The notes below the pieces were generated by a model. It searched no databases, was not told the origin of the DNA, and was given only the letters and a program-made list of their open reading frames with translations. DNA of 64,000 bases from Gammaproteobacteria bacterium (GTDB lineage: Bacteria; Pseudomonadota; Gammaproteobacteria; Pseudomonadales; Azotimanducaceae): contig JAPOXV010000018.1 of the NCBI GenBank assembly GCA_026706935.1, positions 1 through 64,000 on the forward strand. The letters are read 5' to 3'. The position numbers were made by a program, and so were the translations under genes. This document shows positions 43,240 to 52,300 of this stretch, in pieces; the stretch's first letter is position 1; every line of letters starts with the position of its first letter.

Positions 43240-44388
43240 TTAAACTCGTTCAATCGCAACTGCCGTTGCTTCGCCACCACCGATGCAAAGCGCGGCGACA
43301 CCTTTCTGTTGGTTTGTCGCGTGTAATGTATGTGCGAGCGTGACCAGCAAGCGGCTGCCTGTCGATCCAATCGGATGACCTTGTGCACACGCGCCGCCGT
43401 AGATATTGACTTTTTCGCGATCGAGCCCGAGCTCTGAAATCGCAAGCATCGTGACCATGGCAAACGCTTCGTTTATTTCGAAGAGGTCGACATCATCGGT
43501 GCGCCAGCCTGCTTTTTCGAGTACTCTTTCGATCGCACCGACCGGCGCTAGCGTGAATCGAGATGGGTGTATTGCATTGGTAGCGTGCGCCACGATGCGT
43601 ACGAGCGGTTCGCTGCTTGAATCGTGCACCCCTTGCTCACTTGCGAGGACAAGCGCAGACGCACCGTCGCTTATCGAGGAGGCATTGGCTGCGGTGATCG
43701 TTCCGTTTTTGGCAAACGCAGGGCGAAGTGTGGGTATTCGATCGATCTTCGAGCGGCGCGGTTGTTCATCTTCGAATACGTCCTCGAGTGGCTCTATTTC
43801 GTTTTTAAGATCGCCGCCATCCATCGCGGATAGTGCTCGTTTGACAGAATTGATCGCGTATTCGTCCATGGCTTCACGACTCAGTTGGTGCTGGTCCGCC
43901 GTTTCTTGCGCAAAACTACCCATCGACTTCCCTGTTTCCGCGTCTTCAAGACCATCGCAGAACATCGTATCGGATAGGTCCCCATGACCCATGCGCAGAC
44001 CTTTACGTGCGCCTTGTACGATAAAAGGCGTGTTCGTCATGCTCTCCATACCACCGGCGACCACGTAATTAGCGTGACCGAGGCTAATCTGGTCTGCCGC
44101 GAGCATGGTGGCTTTCATGCCTGATCCGCAAACCTTGTTGACGGTCGTCGCTGGTGTCGAATCGTCAATTCCAGCCTTGCGCATCGCTTGTCGCGCCGGC
44201 GCTTGTCGCAGACCTGCACTAACGACACAACCCATGAGTACTTCGTCGATCTGGTCCACTGCGACACCCGCGTGGTTAAGACTTGCGCGTATCGCATGAG
44301 CGCCTAAATCCGTTGCACTTTGCTCGCTTAACGAACCTTGAAAGCTACCAATCGGTGTGCGTTTCGCGCCAAGTAAATAGGCTGTCAT
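43240..44388 (-). CDS. Acetyl-CoA acetyltransferase (thiolase II type)
   Basis: 382 residues. The acyl-carrying Cys87 is in VNKVCGSGMK. INEAFA (about 333) gives the Asn-activated water loop. GGACAQGHPIGSTGSR (about 342) holds the catalytic His and ALCIGGGEA (about 370) the second Cys. It condenses two acetyl-CoA or cleaves acetoacetyl-CoA/beta-ketoacyl-CoA. The neighbourhood (fabY, carboxylase) favours a biosynthetic or acyl-pool role, but beta-oxidation or ketone metabolism cannot be excluded. The ATG overlaps the moaB stop by one base (TGATG), so translation is coupled. Confidence 0.92.
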   Translation of the reverse strand: MTAYLLGAKRTPIGSFQGSLSEQSATDLGAHAIRASLNHAGVAVDQIDEVLMGCVVSAGLRQAPARQAMRKAGIDDSTPATTVNKVCGSGMKATMLAADQISLGHANYVVAGGMESMTNTPFIVQGARKGLRMGHGDLSDTMFCDGLEDAETGKSMGSFAQETADQHQLSREAMDEYAINSVKRALSAMDGGDLKNEIEPLEDVFEDEQPRRSKIDRIPTLRPAFAKNGTITAANASSISDGASALVLASEQGVHDSSSEPLVRIVAHATNAIHPSRFTLAPVGAIERVLEKAGWRTDDVDLFEINEAFAMVTMLAISELGLDREKVNIYGGACAQGHPIGSTGSRLLVTLAHTLHATNQQKGVAALCIGGGEATAVAIERV

Positions 44389-44900
44389 CAGTGGTTTCCG
44401 TTTTCTAGTTTTCGGTTAATCAACTCTGCAAAGTTACATGGTCGAAAGCTCGCATCTAGTTGATCTTGAAGGATTTTTTCCCAACCTGTTCGGCATGCAC
44501 CATTAGAACCTGGGAGCGCAAAAATCAATGTGTCATTCGCAATTCCACCGACCGCGCGAGATTGAATGGTTGAACTGCCGATCTCTTGGTACGAAACTTG
44601 GCGGAACAGTTCGCCAAATCCCTCGATGGTCGTATCAAAGAGCGGTGTCAGCGCTTCGGGCGTGGTGTCTCGACCGCTAAATCCAGTACCTCCAGTTGAC
44701 ACGATGACTTGAACAGACGGATCAGCTATCCAAGCGCTCACGATCTTGCGTACCTCATAGATATCGTCTTTAACGATGGTGCGAGCGGCGAGTTTATGAC
44801 CGTCTTGAGTTAGCAAATTGGAAAGAAGATCGCCCGAAGTATCAGTCTCGGGAGTTCGGGTATCGGATACGGTCAAAACGGCGATGGCCAAGTTTGACAT
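44388..44900 (-). CDS. moaB: Molybdenum cofactor biosynthesis protein MoaB
   Basis: 170 residues from the ATG of [35 protein letters not shown] (about 65-83) is the MoaB/MogA motif, and [16 protein letters not shown] (about 127) the second conserved block. MoaB/MogA-type proteins adenylylate molybdopterin before Mo insertion. It heads an operon with thiolase and fabY, a combination with no obvious metabolic logic. The 24 extra residues of the longer frame are not conserved and overlap a hairpin at 44941. Confidence 0.9.
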   Translation of the reverse strand: MSNLAIAVLTVSDTRTPETDTSGDLLSNLLTQDGHKLAARTIVKDDIYEVRKIVSAWIADPSVQVIVSTGGTGFSGRDTTPEALTPLFDTTIEGFGELFRQVSYQEIGSSTIQSRAVGGIANDTLIFALPGSNGACRTGWEKILQDQLDASFRPCNFAELINRKLENGNH

Positions 44901-44940
44901 TGTTTCTCGTCGCCGATTTGTTAGAGGAAATACCGATGGT

Positions 44941-44956
44941 GCAGCCTTTTGGCTGC
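44941..44956. promoter_or_regulatory. Perfect hairpin between divergent moaB and carboxylase genes
   Basis: GCAGCC-TTTT-GGCTGC, a 6-bp GC-rich stem with a T4 loop, lies in the 118-bp divergent promoter region. It could be part of a leader or an operator. No T-run follows, so it is not a terminator. Confidence 0.3.
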
Positions 44957-45018
44957 TCGGGTTACCATGCATTTAGCACAGTAGAATTTTACCGTTAGCG
45001 AGTTCGAGTCTCTGCCAT

Positions 45019-48000
45019 ATGGATAGCGCAATCAAGGAAGGCGATCGGCTTTATTTGATAGCCGAACGACTCGCTAAAGAATTCGATCTATTTCCTTCTG
45101 CCGACCCAGAAGCGGTTTTTAGCGTTCAGGGATTGCTGTCTGCACACGAGATCGCAAGGGAGGTGGCAACCCTTGATCGGCTCGATATTGACTCCTACAT
45201 CGAACGCGTCGTAAGCCCGGGAGAGAACACCCGTCGTGCGAGTGCATCGGAAATTGTTCCTCAGCTAGGTGTCGTCCGCGAACTGACCGACGAAGGACCG
45301 TACCTCGATGCAGTAATCGATGTCGAGTTCCCCAATGGCGTGAGACCGATCGGAATCGTTGCGCAGAATCGCCGGGAACGGAACGGCGAGTGGATGCCTG
45401 AACACCACCGGCAAGCCGCCCAATTTGTTCGTCGTTGCAGCCAGCGCAACATTCCAATCGTTAGTTTGATGGATACGCCAGGCGCCGCTGGTGATGAAAT
45501 CGCAAATCGCAACAATCAAGCGCACCAGATTTCGCTCTTGATCGCAGAAATGTCTGCCGTAGATGTTCCCAATCTCGGAATCATCTTTGGCGTCGGGTAT
45601 TCAGGCGGAGCGATCCCCCTTGCGGCGAGCAATATGATCCTTTCGGTGCGCGATGGGGTGTTTAGCACGATTCAACCACAAGGGTTGGCAAATATCGCGC
45701 GCCGATTAAACCTCTCTTGGCAAGAATGCGCCAAGCAGGTCGGTCTTTCGCCGTTTGAATTAATGGACCAGGGTAATATCGATGGCATCATCGACTACGT
45801 GCCTGGCGAAGAGCATAAGTTCAACAATTTCAAGAGAGCAATCGTTACCGGCATTGACTCGATCGAGAAGAGCGCACGAGCTTTCGTTGGTAGCAACCCT
45901 TACATCGTAGAGTATCACCGGCAGGCACTGACGAGGTACTTGGAACCTTCGTCACGTGCCAAAAAACGCGAGAACTTCGGCGCACTCGGAGGCTTTGGTA
46001 CACCAACTGAATTTAGTAATGCGTTTGGCGACGCACTGCGCTACCTACGCTACCTGCGAGTGCGACGACGAATCAAGGCAGCAAGTAAACAGCAGTATGG
46101 GCGGTTAACGACACGACGAAAAACAGTGGGGGACCTGCAATCTCGTGTCGAACGGGAACGCAATCGAATCTACTTTCGATGGTTGCTAGACCCAGATCGG
46201 TTGATGTATGACACGTCTCTCAATTCTGCGTGGAAGAACTACATCGCGAGGAAATCTGGTAAGGATGAGAACCGCGGCACGATTCTGAGCTTATTACGTG
46301 GCGAACCGAAAGCGAACTTTGAGACCGCTCGAAAATCGCTCTTGGCGACCTACGTAAGTTATCTATACAACCATTGGAAGGTCGAGTCAGCCGGCAATCT
46401 AGCTTTGCTGCACCAGAATCTATCCAACGCAAGTGACTCGGCGTTTTACGTGACTCCTGCTGACATTCCAGATGTCAATCAGCTGATGAACACGATGTCC
46501 GCCGACAACGAACTGATGCCGACGTTAATGGAGCGATTCTCCTACGACGGAAAGAAGATGTTTCTGCGTTCGACTGATTGGCGCCGAAGTTATTCACAAG
46601 ACCAATTACGCATGCAACTTTCTGTCGAGCTCAACTTGGCGCTTGTTTCAGGACCGTTGGACGAAAGCGCAAGCGACAACCTAACTTCACCTATCGAAGC
46701 GAATCGGCGTGTCCTAAACGAACGATTTGGTTCGCATTTACGTCCTGCTCGCGAACTATCGATAGCGGACGAAGAGGCTACCGACCTAAGTATCGTCGAT
46801 GTGCTACTAAACGAGGACTTGCGTAGAGACTTCGTTGAAGAAATAAGAAATTTCCAGCTTTTCGACGTAATTTACGACGGGTTCCTCAATCGACTCGTGC
46901 AAATCGCCGACCAAGCACAGCGAACGCAGTCGCTAGAGCGCCAAACCGTAGCCGATCTGATCGACGAGACGTTCGAAGCAGCACTGCATCAGATTGAGCC
47001 TGATGACGAGCGAGACGGAGAAGCGATACGTGCTCGACAGGACGAGTTTTTAGATTGGTTTCGTCAGCTATCCAAGACGCGTCTAAGTAAGACGTTCTTC
47101 GCAACAGTCGAGGAATGGAAAAAGCTCATTCACACGGACTTGTCAGACACTTTGTTTGTGGTCGTGAAGGAATTTTTTGAAAGTCTGCTAACGAGCTATG
47201 TCGAGAGTGAACGCGGTGAAGGAAAGTTCTCCGGCAACATTCGCCCGAAGAACATTGGTCGTCGTCGGGATTTTTGGAACCGCTTGCAGATCGCATATCG
47301 CGATTTACAGATTCAAGAATCGCTGAATGAGTACAAGCGACTAAGACTTACGAGCCAACAAGCTTTCATTGAGCGGTTCTTCGCGGAATTCGAGGAATAC
47401 GGTCGCGATATGTTGAGTAGCGATCCGTGTGATTTTCCGGGTTTCCGCGAATCTATCGAAAAGGCTTTGGATAAAGACGAGCCACCAGCGGGTGTCGTGA
47501 CGGGTATTGGCAAGTTCAAACTTGCCAAACGAGAAGTGCGCGTAGGCGCAGTAATCTCGAATTCGGACTTCCAAGCTGGCGCATTCGATATGGCGAGTGC
47601 GGAGAAGTTCTGTACATTGCTCGTACGTTGTGCAGAGCAGCAACTGCCGGTGGTGTGCTTTATTTCCTCAGGTGGCATGCAGACGAAGGAAGGCGCAGGT
47701 GCACTATTCTCGATGGCCGCAATCAACGATCGTATAACGCGGTTCGTATGTGATTTCGACTTGCCCGTTATCGTTTTCGGTTACGGTGATTGCACGGGTG
47801 GCGCACAAGCGAGTTTCGTCACGCATCCACTCGTTCATACGCACTATTTCTCCGGTACAAGCATGCCGTTTGCGGGACAAATCGTGATTCCGAGTCATCT
47901 GCCTGCGGAGTCGATTCTCTCAAACTACCTTGCTAGCAATCCGGAGTCCATGCAAGGGCTAGTGAAACACCCGTTCTATAACGAGCTGGATACCGATCTA

Positions 48001-49908
48001 CGCGCGATCGACCCAGATATTCCAATTCCGACGGCTACGGTTGAGGATGCAATCGCAACGGTACTTAGCGACGACTACTCGTTTGGTACCGCATTACCAC
48101 TTTCGGCCCCTCGCCACTCTGACGACGAAGACCTATATCGTCCAGTCCGTCGCGTGCTAGTCCATGCCCGTGGCTGCGCTGCTTCGAAGATCGTTCGAAT
48201 CGCACAGAGCCAGAACATTGAAACCGTCCTCGTCCAGTCTGACCCTGATGTCGAATCGGTCGCTGCGGACATGCTCGGTCCAAACGATCAGTTGGTATCG
48301 ATAGGCGGTAGCACTCCCGACGAAAGCTATTTGAATGCTCGTTCTGTTCTCGTCGTTGCAGAGAATGAACACGTGGACGCACTCCACCCGGGTATCGGCT
48401 TCCTATCCGAGAGTAGTCAATTCGCTTCATTGATCAGATCACACGGTATTAATTTCGTTGGTCCGCCGGTCAGCAGCATGGAAACGATGGGGAACAAGTC
48501 CAACGCCATCAAGTCTGCGATTGCGTTTGGCGTCCCAGTTGTTCCTGGAAGCCACGGCATCGTCACGGATGCTGATGCCGCGGCGGAAATGGCCGAAGAG
48601 ATCGGCTACCCAGTTCTTATTAAAGCGGTTCATGGTGGCGGCGGTAAAGGCATTCAAGTCGTCGAATCCGCCGCGAATTTCTACGAAGCATTTCAAAGGG
48701 TCACCGTCGAAGCGCGAGCGGCGTTCGGTAACGGCGACGTATACCTCGAGAAGTTCGTAACAAAACTGCGCCATATAGAAGCGCAGGTCTTGCGAGATAG
48801 TCAAGGAAATACCAAGGTTCTCGGGATTCGTGACTGCAGTGTTCAACGTAACAAGCAAAAGGTTATTGAGGAATCTGCGTCAACGATGCTTCCGGACAAT
48901 CTGTTAGAAGACGTTCTCAAATATAGCGCAGCGATCGCGGGCGGCGTAGCCTATGTCGGTGCAGGAACGGTTGAGTTTATTTACGATCTGGATGCTGAGG
49001 CGGTGTACTTCATGGAGATGAACACTCGGCTTCAGGTTGAACATCCAGTGACTGAGCTCGTCTCGGGTGTCGACATCGTCGCAGAGCAGTTTCGCATTGC
49101 AGGTGGTGAAAGCATTAAGGAACTTGAGGTCAAATCTAACGGTTACGCGATTGAGGCTCGTGTTAACGCTGAACGGATAGTTCGTGATAGTGATGGCGAA
49201 TTGGTACTGCGACCGAGCGCAGGTGAAGTTACAAAATGGGATTTTCCAGCGAACGACGATATTGAGATCATCAGCACCGCGGATGAAGGGAAGTTCATTT
49301 CACCTTATTACGATAGCATGATCATGCAGGTTATCGCGCACGGCGACGATAGAGAATCTACCGCGAAGAAGCTCGTTGATTACTTAAGTCAGGTATCGCT
49401 TGAAGGCATCTACACAAACATCCCGCTTTTACGAACGATCTTGACAGATCAAGGCTTTTTGGACGGTATCTACGACACAGGTTATTTACCGGCATTGTTG
49501 AATTCGATCGATGCAGATGCATTGATCGAGGAAATCGACGAAATGGCAGCCGTCGACACGCAGGCGGTCGGATGGGATGCGATCCAGATTGAAGACAGCG
49601 ATGAGTTACGGGTGTTAGCACCGACGACAGGCATCTTCTACATCAAACCTACACCAGGCGAACCGGACTTTGTAAACGTGAACGACGTCATTTCAACGGA
49701 CGACGTTCTATGTCAGCTTGAAGCATTTAAGGTGTTCACGCCGATGCGGTTGCGTGACATCAACTCGGTTGAGCAGGTTTTCTTCTCGGAAAATATGCGA
49801 TACAAGGTTAATCGAATCAACGTAGCGACCGGCCAGCAAGTTAATTCAGGTGACTTGCTGTTTGTAGTGGAACCGGTTTCGAAGGAATCCGAATCTACCG
49901 AGTCTTAA
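45019..49908 (+). CDS. Four-domain fused acyl-CoA carboxylase (alpha-CT / beta-CT / biotin carboxylase / biotinyl)
   Basis: 1629 residues. About 85-280 resembles AccA: SLMDTPGAAGDE (149-160), GVGYSGGAIPLAASN (191-205) and STIQPQGLANI (216-226). About 325-800 is helical and charged, with no family I recognise. About 822-985 resembles AccD without its zinc ribbon: VVTGIGKFKL, FISSGGMQTKEGAGAL (881-896) and FGYGDCTGGAQASF (920-933). About 1043-1490 is a complete biotin carboxylase with HGGGGKGI (1205-1212) and EMNTRLQVEHPVTE (1333-1346). About 1535-1620 is a biotinyl domain with Lys1571 in EAFKVF, where EAMKM is usual. It should carboxylate acetyl- or another acyl-CoA in the cytoplasm. Divergent from moaB-thiolase-fabY. 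Domain order is unlike yeast ACC. Confidence 0.85.
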   Translation: MDSAIKEGDRLYLIAERLAKEFDLFPSADPEAVFSVQGLLSAHEIAREVATLDRLDIDSYIERVVSPGENTRRASASEIVPQLGVVRELTDEGPYLDAVIDVEFPNGVRPIGIVAQNRRERNGEWMPEHHRQAAQFVRRCSQRNIPIVSLMDTPGAAGDEIANRNNQAHQISLLIAEMSAVDVPNLGIIFGVGYSGGAIPLAASNMILSVRDGVFSTIQPQGLANIARRLNLSWQECAKQVGLSPFELMDQGNIDGIIDYVPGEEHKFNNFKRAIVTGIDSIEKSARAFVGSNPYIVEYHRQALTRYLEPSSRAKKRENFGALGGFGTPTEFSNAFGDALRYLRYLRVRRRIKAASKQQYGRLTTRRKTVGDLQSRVERERNRIYFRWLLDPDRLMYDTSLNSAWKNYIARKSGKDENRGTILSLLRGEPKANFETARKSLLATYVSYLYNHWKVESAGNLALLHQNLSNASDSAFYVTPADIPDVNQLMNTMSADNELMPTLMERFSYDGKKMFLRSTDWRRSYSQDQLRMQLSVELNLALVSGPLDESASDNLTSPIEANRRVLNERFGSHLRPARELSIADEEATDLSIVDVLLNEDLRRDFVEEIRNFQLFDVIYDGFLNRLVQIADQAQRTQSLERQTVADLIDETFEAALHQIEPDDERDGEAIRARQDEFLDWFRQLSKTRLSKTFFATVEEWKKLIHTDLSDTLFVVVKEFFESLLTSYVESERGEGKFSGNIRPKNIGRRRDFWNRLQIAYRDLQIQESLNEYKRLRLTSQQAFIERFFAEFEEYGRDMLSSDPCDFPGFRESIEKALDKDEPPAGVVTGIGKFKLAKREVRVGAVISNSDFQAGAFDMASAEKFCTLLVRCAEQQLPVVCFISSGGMQTKEGAGALFSMAAINDRITRFVCDFDLPVIVFGYGDCTGGAQASFVTHPLVHTHYFSGTSMPFAGQIVIPSHLPAESILSNYLASNPESMQGLVKHPFYNELDTDLRAIDPDIPIPTATVEDAIATVLSDDYSFGTALPLSAPRHSDDEDLYRPVRRVLVHARGCAASKIVRIAQSQNIETVLVQSDPDVESVAADMLGPNDQLVSIGGSTPDESYLNARSVLVVAENEHVDALHPGIGFLSESSQFASLIRSHGINFVGPPVSSMETMGNKSNAIKSAIAFGVPVVPGSHGIVTDADAAAEMAEEIGYPVLIKAVHGGGGKGIQVVESAANFYEAFQRVTVEARAAFGNGDVYLEKFVTKLRHIEAQVLRDSQGNTKVLGIRDCSVQRNKQKVIEESASTMLPDNLLEDVLKYSAAIAGGVAYVGAGTVEFIYDLDAEAVYFMEMNTRLQVEHPVTELVSGVDIVAEQFRIAGGESIKELEVKSNGYAIEARVNAERIVRDSDGELVLRPSAGEVTKWDFPANDDIEIISTADEGKFISPYYDSMIMQVIAHGDDRESTAKKLVDYLSQVSLEGIYTNIPLLRTILTDQGFLDGIYDTGYLPALLNSIDADALIEEIDEMAAVDTQAVGWDAIQIEDSDELRVLAPTTGIFYIKPTPGEPDFVNVNDVISTDDVLCQLEAFKVFTPMRLRDINSVEQVFFSENMRYKVNRINVATGQQVNSGDLLFVVEPVSKESESTES

Positions 49909-49919
49909 GGTCTCGCGAA

Positions 49920-50681
49920 CTATCGGCTAACCAAGTCAATCGCACCACCGACTGCGACGATTGCCCCTAATCCGAGGACGAGATAGTTCGTCCACTGACG
50001 GAATCGCGTTTCACTCACCCGTTCGAGTAGGCGTGTGCCGATACGCGTACCAATGAGCGATAGAACAATCGCAAGTCCAATTACCCACCATGTCAGCAAC
50101 ACCTGAGGTTCGTTCGAAAGGCTCGCGCCGATATACGCGAAATAGACGATCTTGACTGCGTGTCCGATCGCTTGCTTGAACGCTTTGGTTGCGACGATTT
50201 CAAAACGATTCAACGTAGTACGTTGATAGAACGCGTCGAGAATCGGACCCGAAGCGCCGGCCACTAATTGCACCGCGGTTACGACAATTCCGCAGACGCA
50301 CGCGATCAATGGTCGTGTTACATCGAGTTTAAACCGTTCGGGCGTAAATTGACTCACCCAAGGCAAACCTCCGGCTACGATGAGAACGACCGCAGGATCC
50401 GCGACGATCCAGAGAACGCCGAAGAGCGCGGTCGTCAGAATCACGCCAATGAAGTAGCATGGCAGAATGCGCCACGCGGTATATTCGCGCAGAAACCAGA
50501 AGCGAGATCCATTGGCGACTCCTTGAACGATGCCATGAAGGATCATGGCGCTTGGCACCGGCATCAGTGCCACCAAAACCACGATCAGAATCAACCCGCC
50601 AGCCATACCGACGACACCTGACAACAGGCTCGTTAAAAAGATGGCTGGTATCGCTACAAGAAGCGCGATTAACGTGTTCAC
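49920..50681 (-). CDS. TauE/SafE-family membrane permease
   Basis: 253 residues with about eight membrane helices in two repeats. The N-terminus LLVAIPAIFLTSLLSGVVGMAGGLIL contains the TauE/SafE motif (SGVVGMAGG). The second repeat has LVAGASGPILDAFY, similar in placement. Family members export sulfite, sulfoacetate or other organic anions. It is divergent from a LysR gene 143 bp away, which probably controls it. Substrate unknown. Confidence 0.85.
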   Translation of the reverse strand: MNTLIALLVAIPAIFLTSLLSGVVGMAGGLILIVVLVALMPVPSAMILHGIVQGVANGSRFWFLREYTAWRILPCYFIGVILTTALFGVLWIVADPAVVLIVAGGLPWVSQFTPERFKLDVTRPLIACVCGIVVTAVQLVAGASGPILDAFYQRTTLNRFEIVATKAFKQAIGHAVKIVYFAYIGASLSNEPQVLLTWWVIGLAIVLSLIGTRIGTRLLERVSETRFRQWTNYLVLGLGAIVAVGGAIDLVSR

Positions 50682-50824
50682 AAGCGTGAATAGTTAAGTC
50701 GAAAAGGTGACGATCGCTAAACTAAGTCATCGTTTGATTATCGGTCGGAGTAGGGGGATCGTAAATTCACGATCTTGGCGGCTATCAACTCGATTTTTTT
50801 CATTACCAACTCTAACTGCGTTAA

Positions 50825-51697
50825 TTGATTAAGAACCTCGAAACGCTCGTGCAACTCGCACAGACCGGAACGATGAAGGAAACGGCGACGCGCATGAATA
50901 TTTCGCAAGGCGCTGTGAGTAAGCGCATCGCGGCGATCGAGAACTATTACGGGAAGAAGATTATCGAACGGCATGGACGACGCGTAGTGTTGACCCAACA
51001 TGGTCGAAAGCTCGTTGATCGCACGATGCCGTTGTTACAGGAAGTGCGAAGTGTGTTCCTCGAGGACACTGCGTTGCAGAGCGGACGAATCATCGTCGGA
51101 GTGTCAGAGTCGATCCTCGGTAGCTGGGGGTCTCGCCTTTTCGCCGCCGTCCGCGAGGATATGCCTGAAGTCAATTTCGAATTCCTTGCGCAACGTTCAC
51201 CTGTTGTACTTGATCGAATTCGATCAGGTGAGCTCATGGTTGGAATTTGTACGGCTTCCGCAGACGCGGAGACCGATCTTCAATCCGATATTGTTTACCT
51301 AGAACCGATGGTTATCGTGCCTTCCGGGCTCAGTAAATTGCGCTACCGCGTCGGCGATCCAATTCAGGTGATGACGATCGAGTCTCGTTCGGGCGCTTGG
51401 GCCGCGATGGAAGATGACATGGAACGATTGCACTTGACGCGCGCAACGTCGCTAGAGTCGTTCTTCTCGGTCGCCCAAATGGCGCTCGCCGACTTTGGTC
51501 ACGGCCTGATCCCGCTCGGTGTCGCAAATGCGCTGTCGATTGACTTTAATAAAACGATCGCACTGGGCAGTAGCGGCTTGAATCGACCCGTTCGGTTTGT
51601 GGCGCGAAAATCGATGTATTCTCGATCGCTCATCCAATCGTTTTACGATTCAATTTTGACGCACACGCGCGAAGGTGGGTTACTACAGAGTGTTTGA
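50825..51697 (+). CDS. LysR-family transcriptional regulator
   Basis: 290 residues, starting TTG (I-K-N-L-E-T). The N-terminal winged helix has MKETATRMNISQGAVSKRIAAIENYYGKKI, and a linker helix follows. The effector domain (about 88-285) has GVSESILGSWGSRLF and a divided alpha/beta ligand fold. Divergent from the TauE/SafE gene, it likely senses that permease's substrate or a sulfur compound (inference). Confidence 0.85.
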   Translation: MIKNLETLVQLAQTGTMKETATRMNISQGAVSKRIAAIENYYGKKIIERHGRRVVLTQHGRKLVDRTMPLLQEVRSVFLEDTALQSGRIIVGVSESILGSWGSRLFAAVREDMPEVNFEFLAQRSPVVLDRIRSGELMVGICTASADAETDLQSDIVYLEPMVIVPSGLSKLRYRVGDPIQVMTIESRSGAWAAMEDDMERLHLTRATSLESFFSVAQMALADFGHGLIPLGVANALSIDFNKTIALGSSGLNRPVRFVARKSMYSRSLIQSFYDSILTHTREGGLLQSV

Positions 51698-51777
51698 ATA
51701 CCAGGTAATTCGGCGACGTCTGAATATTCACCGACAACAACCAGCCAGGAGCCATTGGCTAGGCTTAATGTAGAAGC

Positions 51778-51807
51778 TCGCCTCGACTGCGATTCCAGAC
51801 GAGGCGA
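51778..51807. terminator. Hairpin between convergent LysR and lipoprotein genes
   Basis: TCGCCTCG at 51778-51785 pairs with CGAGGCGA at 51800-51807, an 8-bp stem with a 14-base loop. A weak T-rich stretch follows on the plus strand. It lies between convergent gene ends, as expected for a shared terminator. Confidence 0.4.
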
Positions 51808-51862
51808 ACCTTGATTTATTGATGACTCGCTGCTCTCATTGAGCAGATAGATCGAAGCGAGA

Positions 51863-52210
51863 TTACTCTGCGGGTTCTAATTCCGTAGCGGGTACTTCTT
51901 CGCCGCCTTCAGCCGCTTCGCCACCGTCGTCGCCAGCGTCATCGGCTTCGGCCGCTTCGCCGTCACCGTCATCAGCTGCTACGTCTTCGGCCGCCTCAAG
52001 TTCGGTCATCGGCTCTTCGCTAGCTTCCTCAGCCGCTTCGGCTTCTTCTCCACCTTCGGCTGCAACGAGTTCAGTAGCTTCAACAGTCGCCGGCTCTTCC
52101 GCTGGTGCAGCAGCTTCGCCGCCACCACCGGTGTCTGCACATCCAACTACGAACAACATGACCAGCAGCGTTACTACCGCGACCGGAAGCCAGGATTTGA
52201 GTACATCCAT
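51863..52210 (-). CDS. Acidic Ala/Glu-rich lipoprotein
   Basis: 115 residues from the ATG of MDVLKSWLPVAVVTLL. GAGGG lies nine bases upstream. Signal helix about 6-23, lipobox FVVGC with Cys24 and Ala at +2, so outer-membrane sorting is expected. The mature part is low complexity, almost only Ala, Glu, Gly, Asp, Val and Thr, and it repeats a short motif three times: ATELVAAE, MTELEAAE and ATELEPAE, the last at the very C-terminus. No fold or family is recognised. It may be a charged spacer or scaffold at the outer membrane. It is 15 bp or so downstream of hemH on the same strand separated by the 5' gene order hemH then this gene. Confidence 0.7.
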   Translation of the reverse strand: MDVLKSWLPVAVVTLLVMLFVVGCADTGGGGEAAAPAEEPATVEATELVAAEGGEEAEAAEEASEEPMTELEAAEDVAADDGDGEAAEADDAGDDGGEAAEGGEEVPATELEPAE

Positions 52211-52300
52211 TAATTTCGACCCTCGTACGTGATAAACGAAGTTTATGCGGGAATTTATATCACGCTTGTGGTTAAATCTGGACAAATACCGGGCAGAGAT

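Noticed and set aside
43406..43987. Long open frame antisense to the thiolase gene
   Set aside because: It is a shadow of a strongly conserved gene on the other strand and has no family content.
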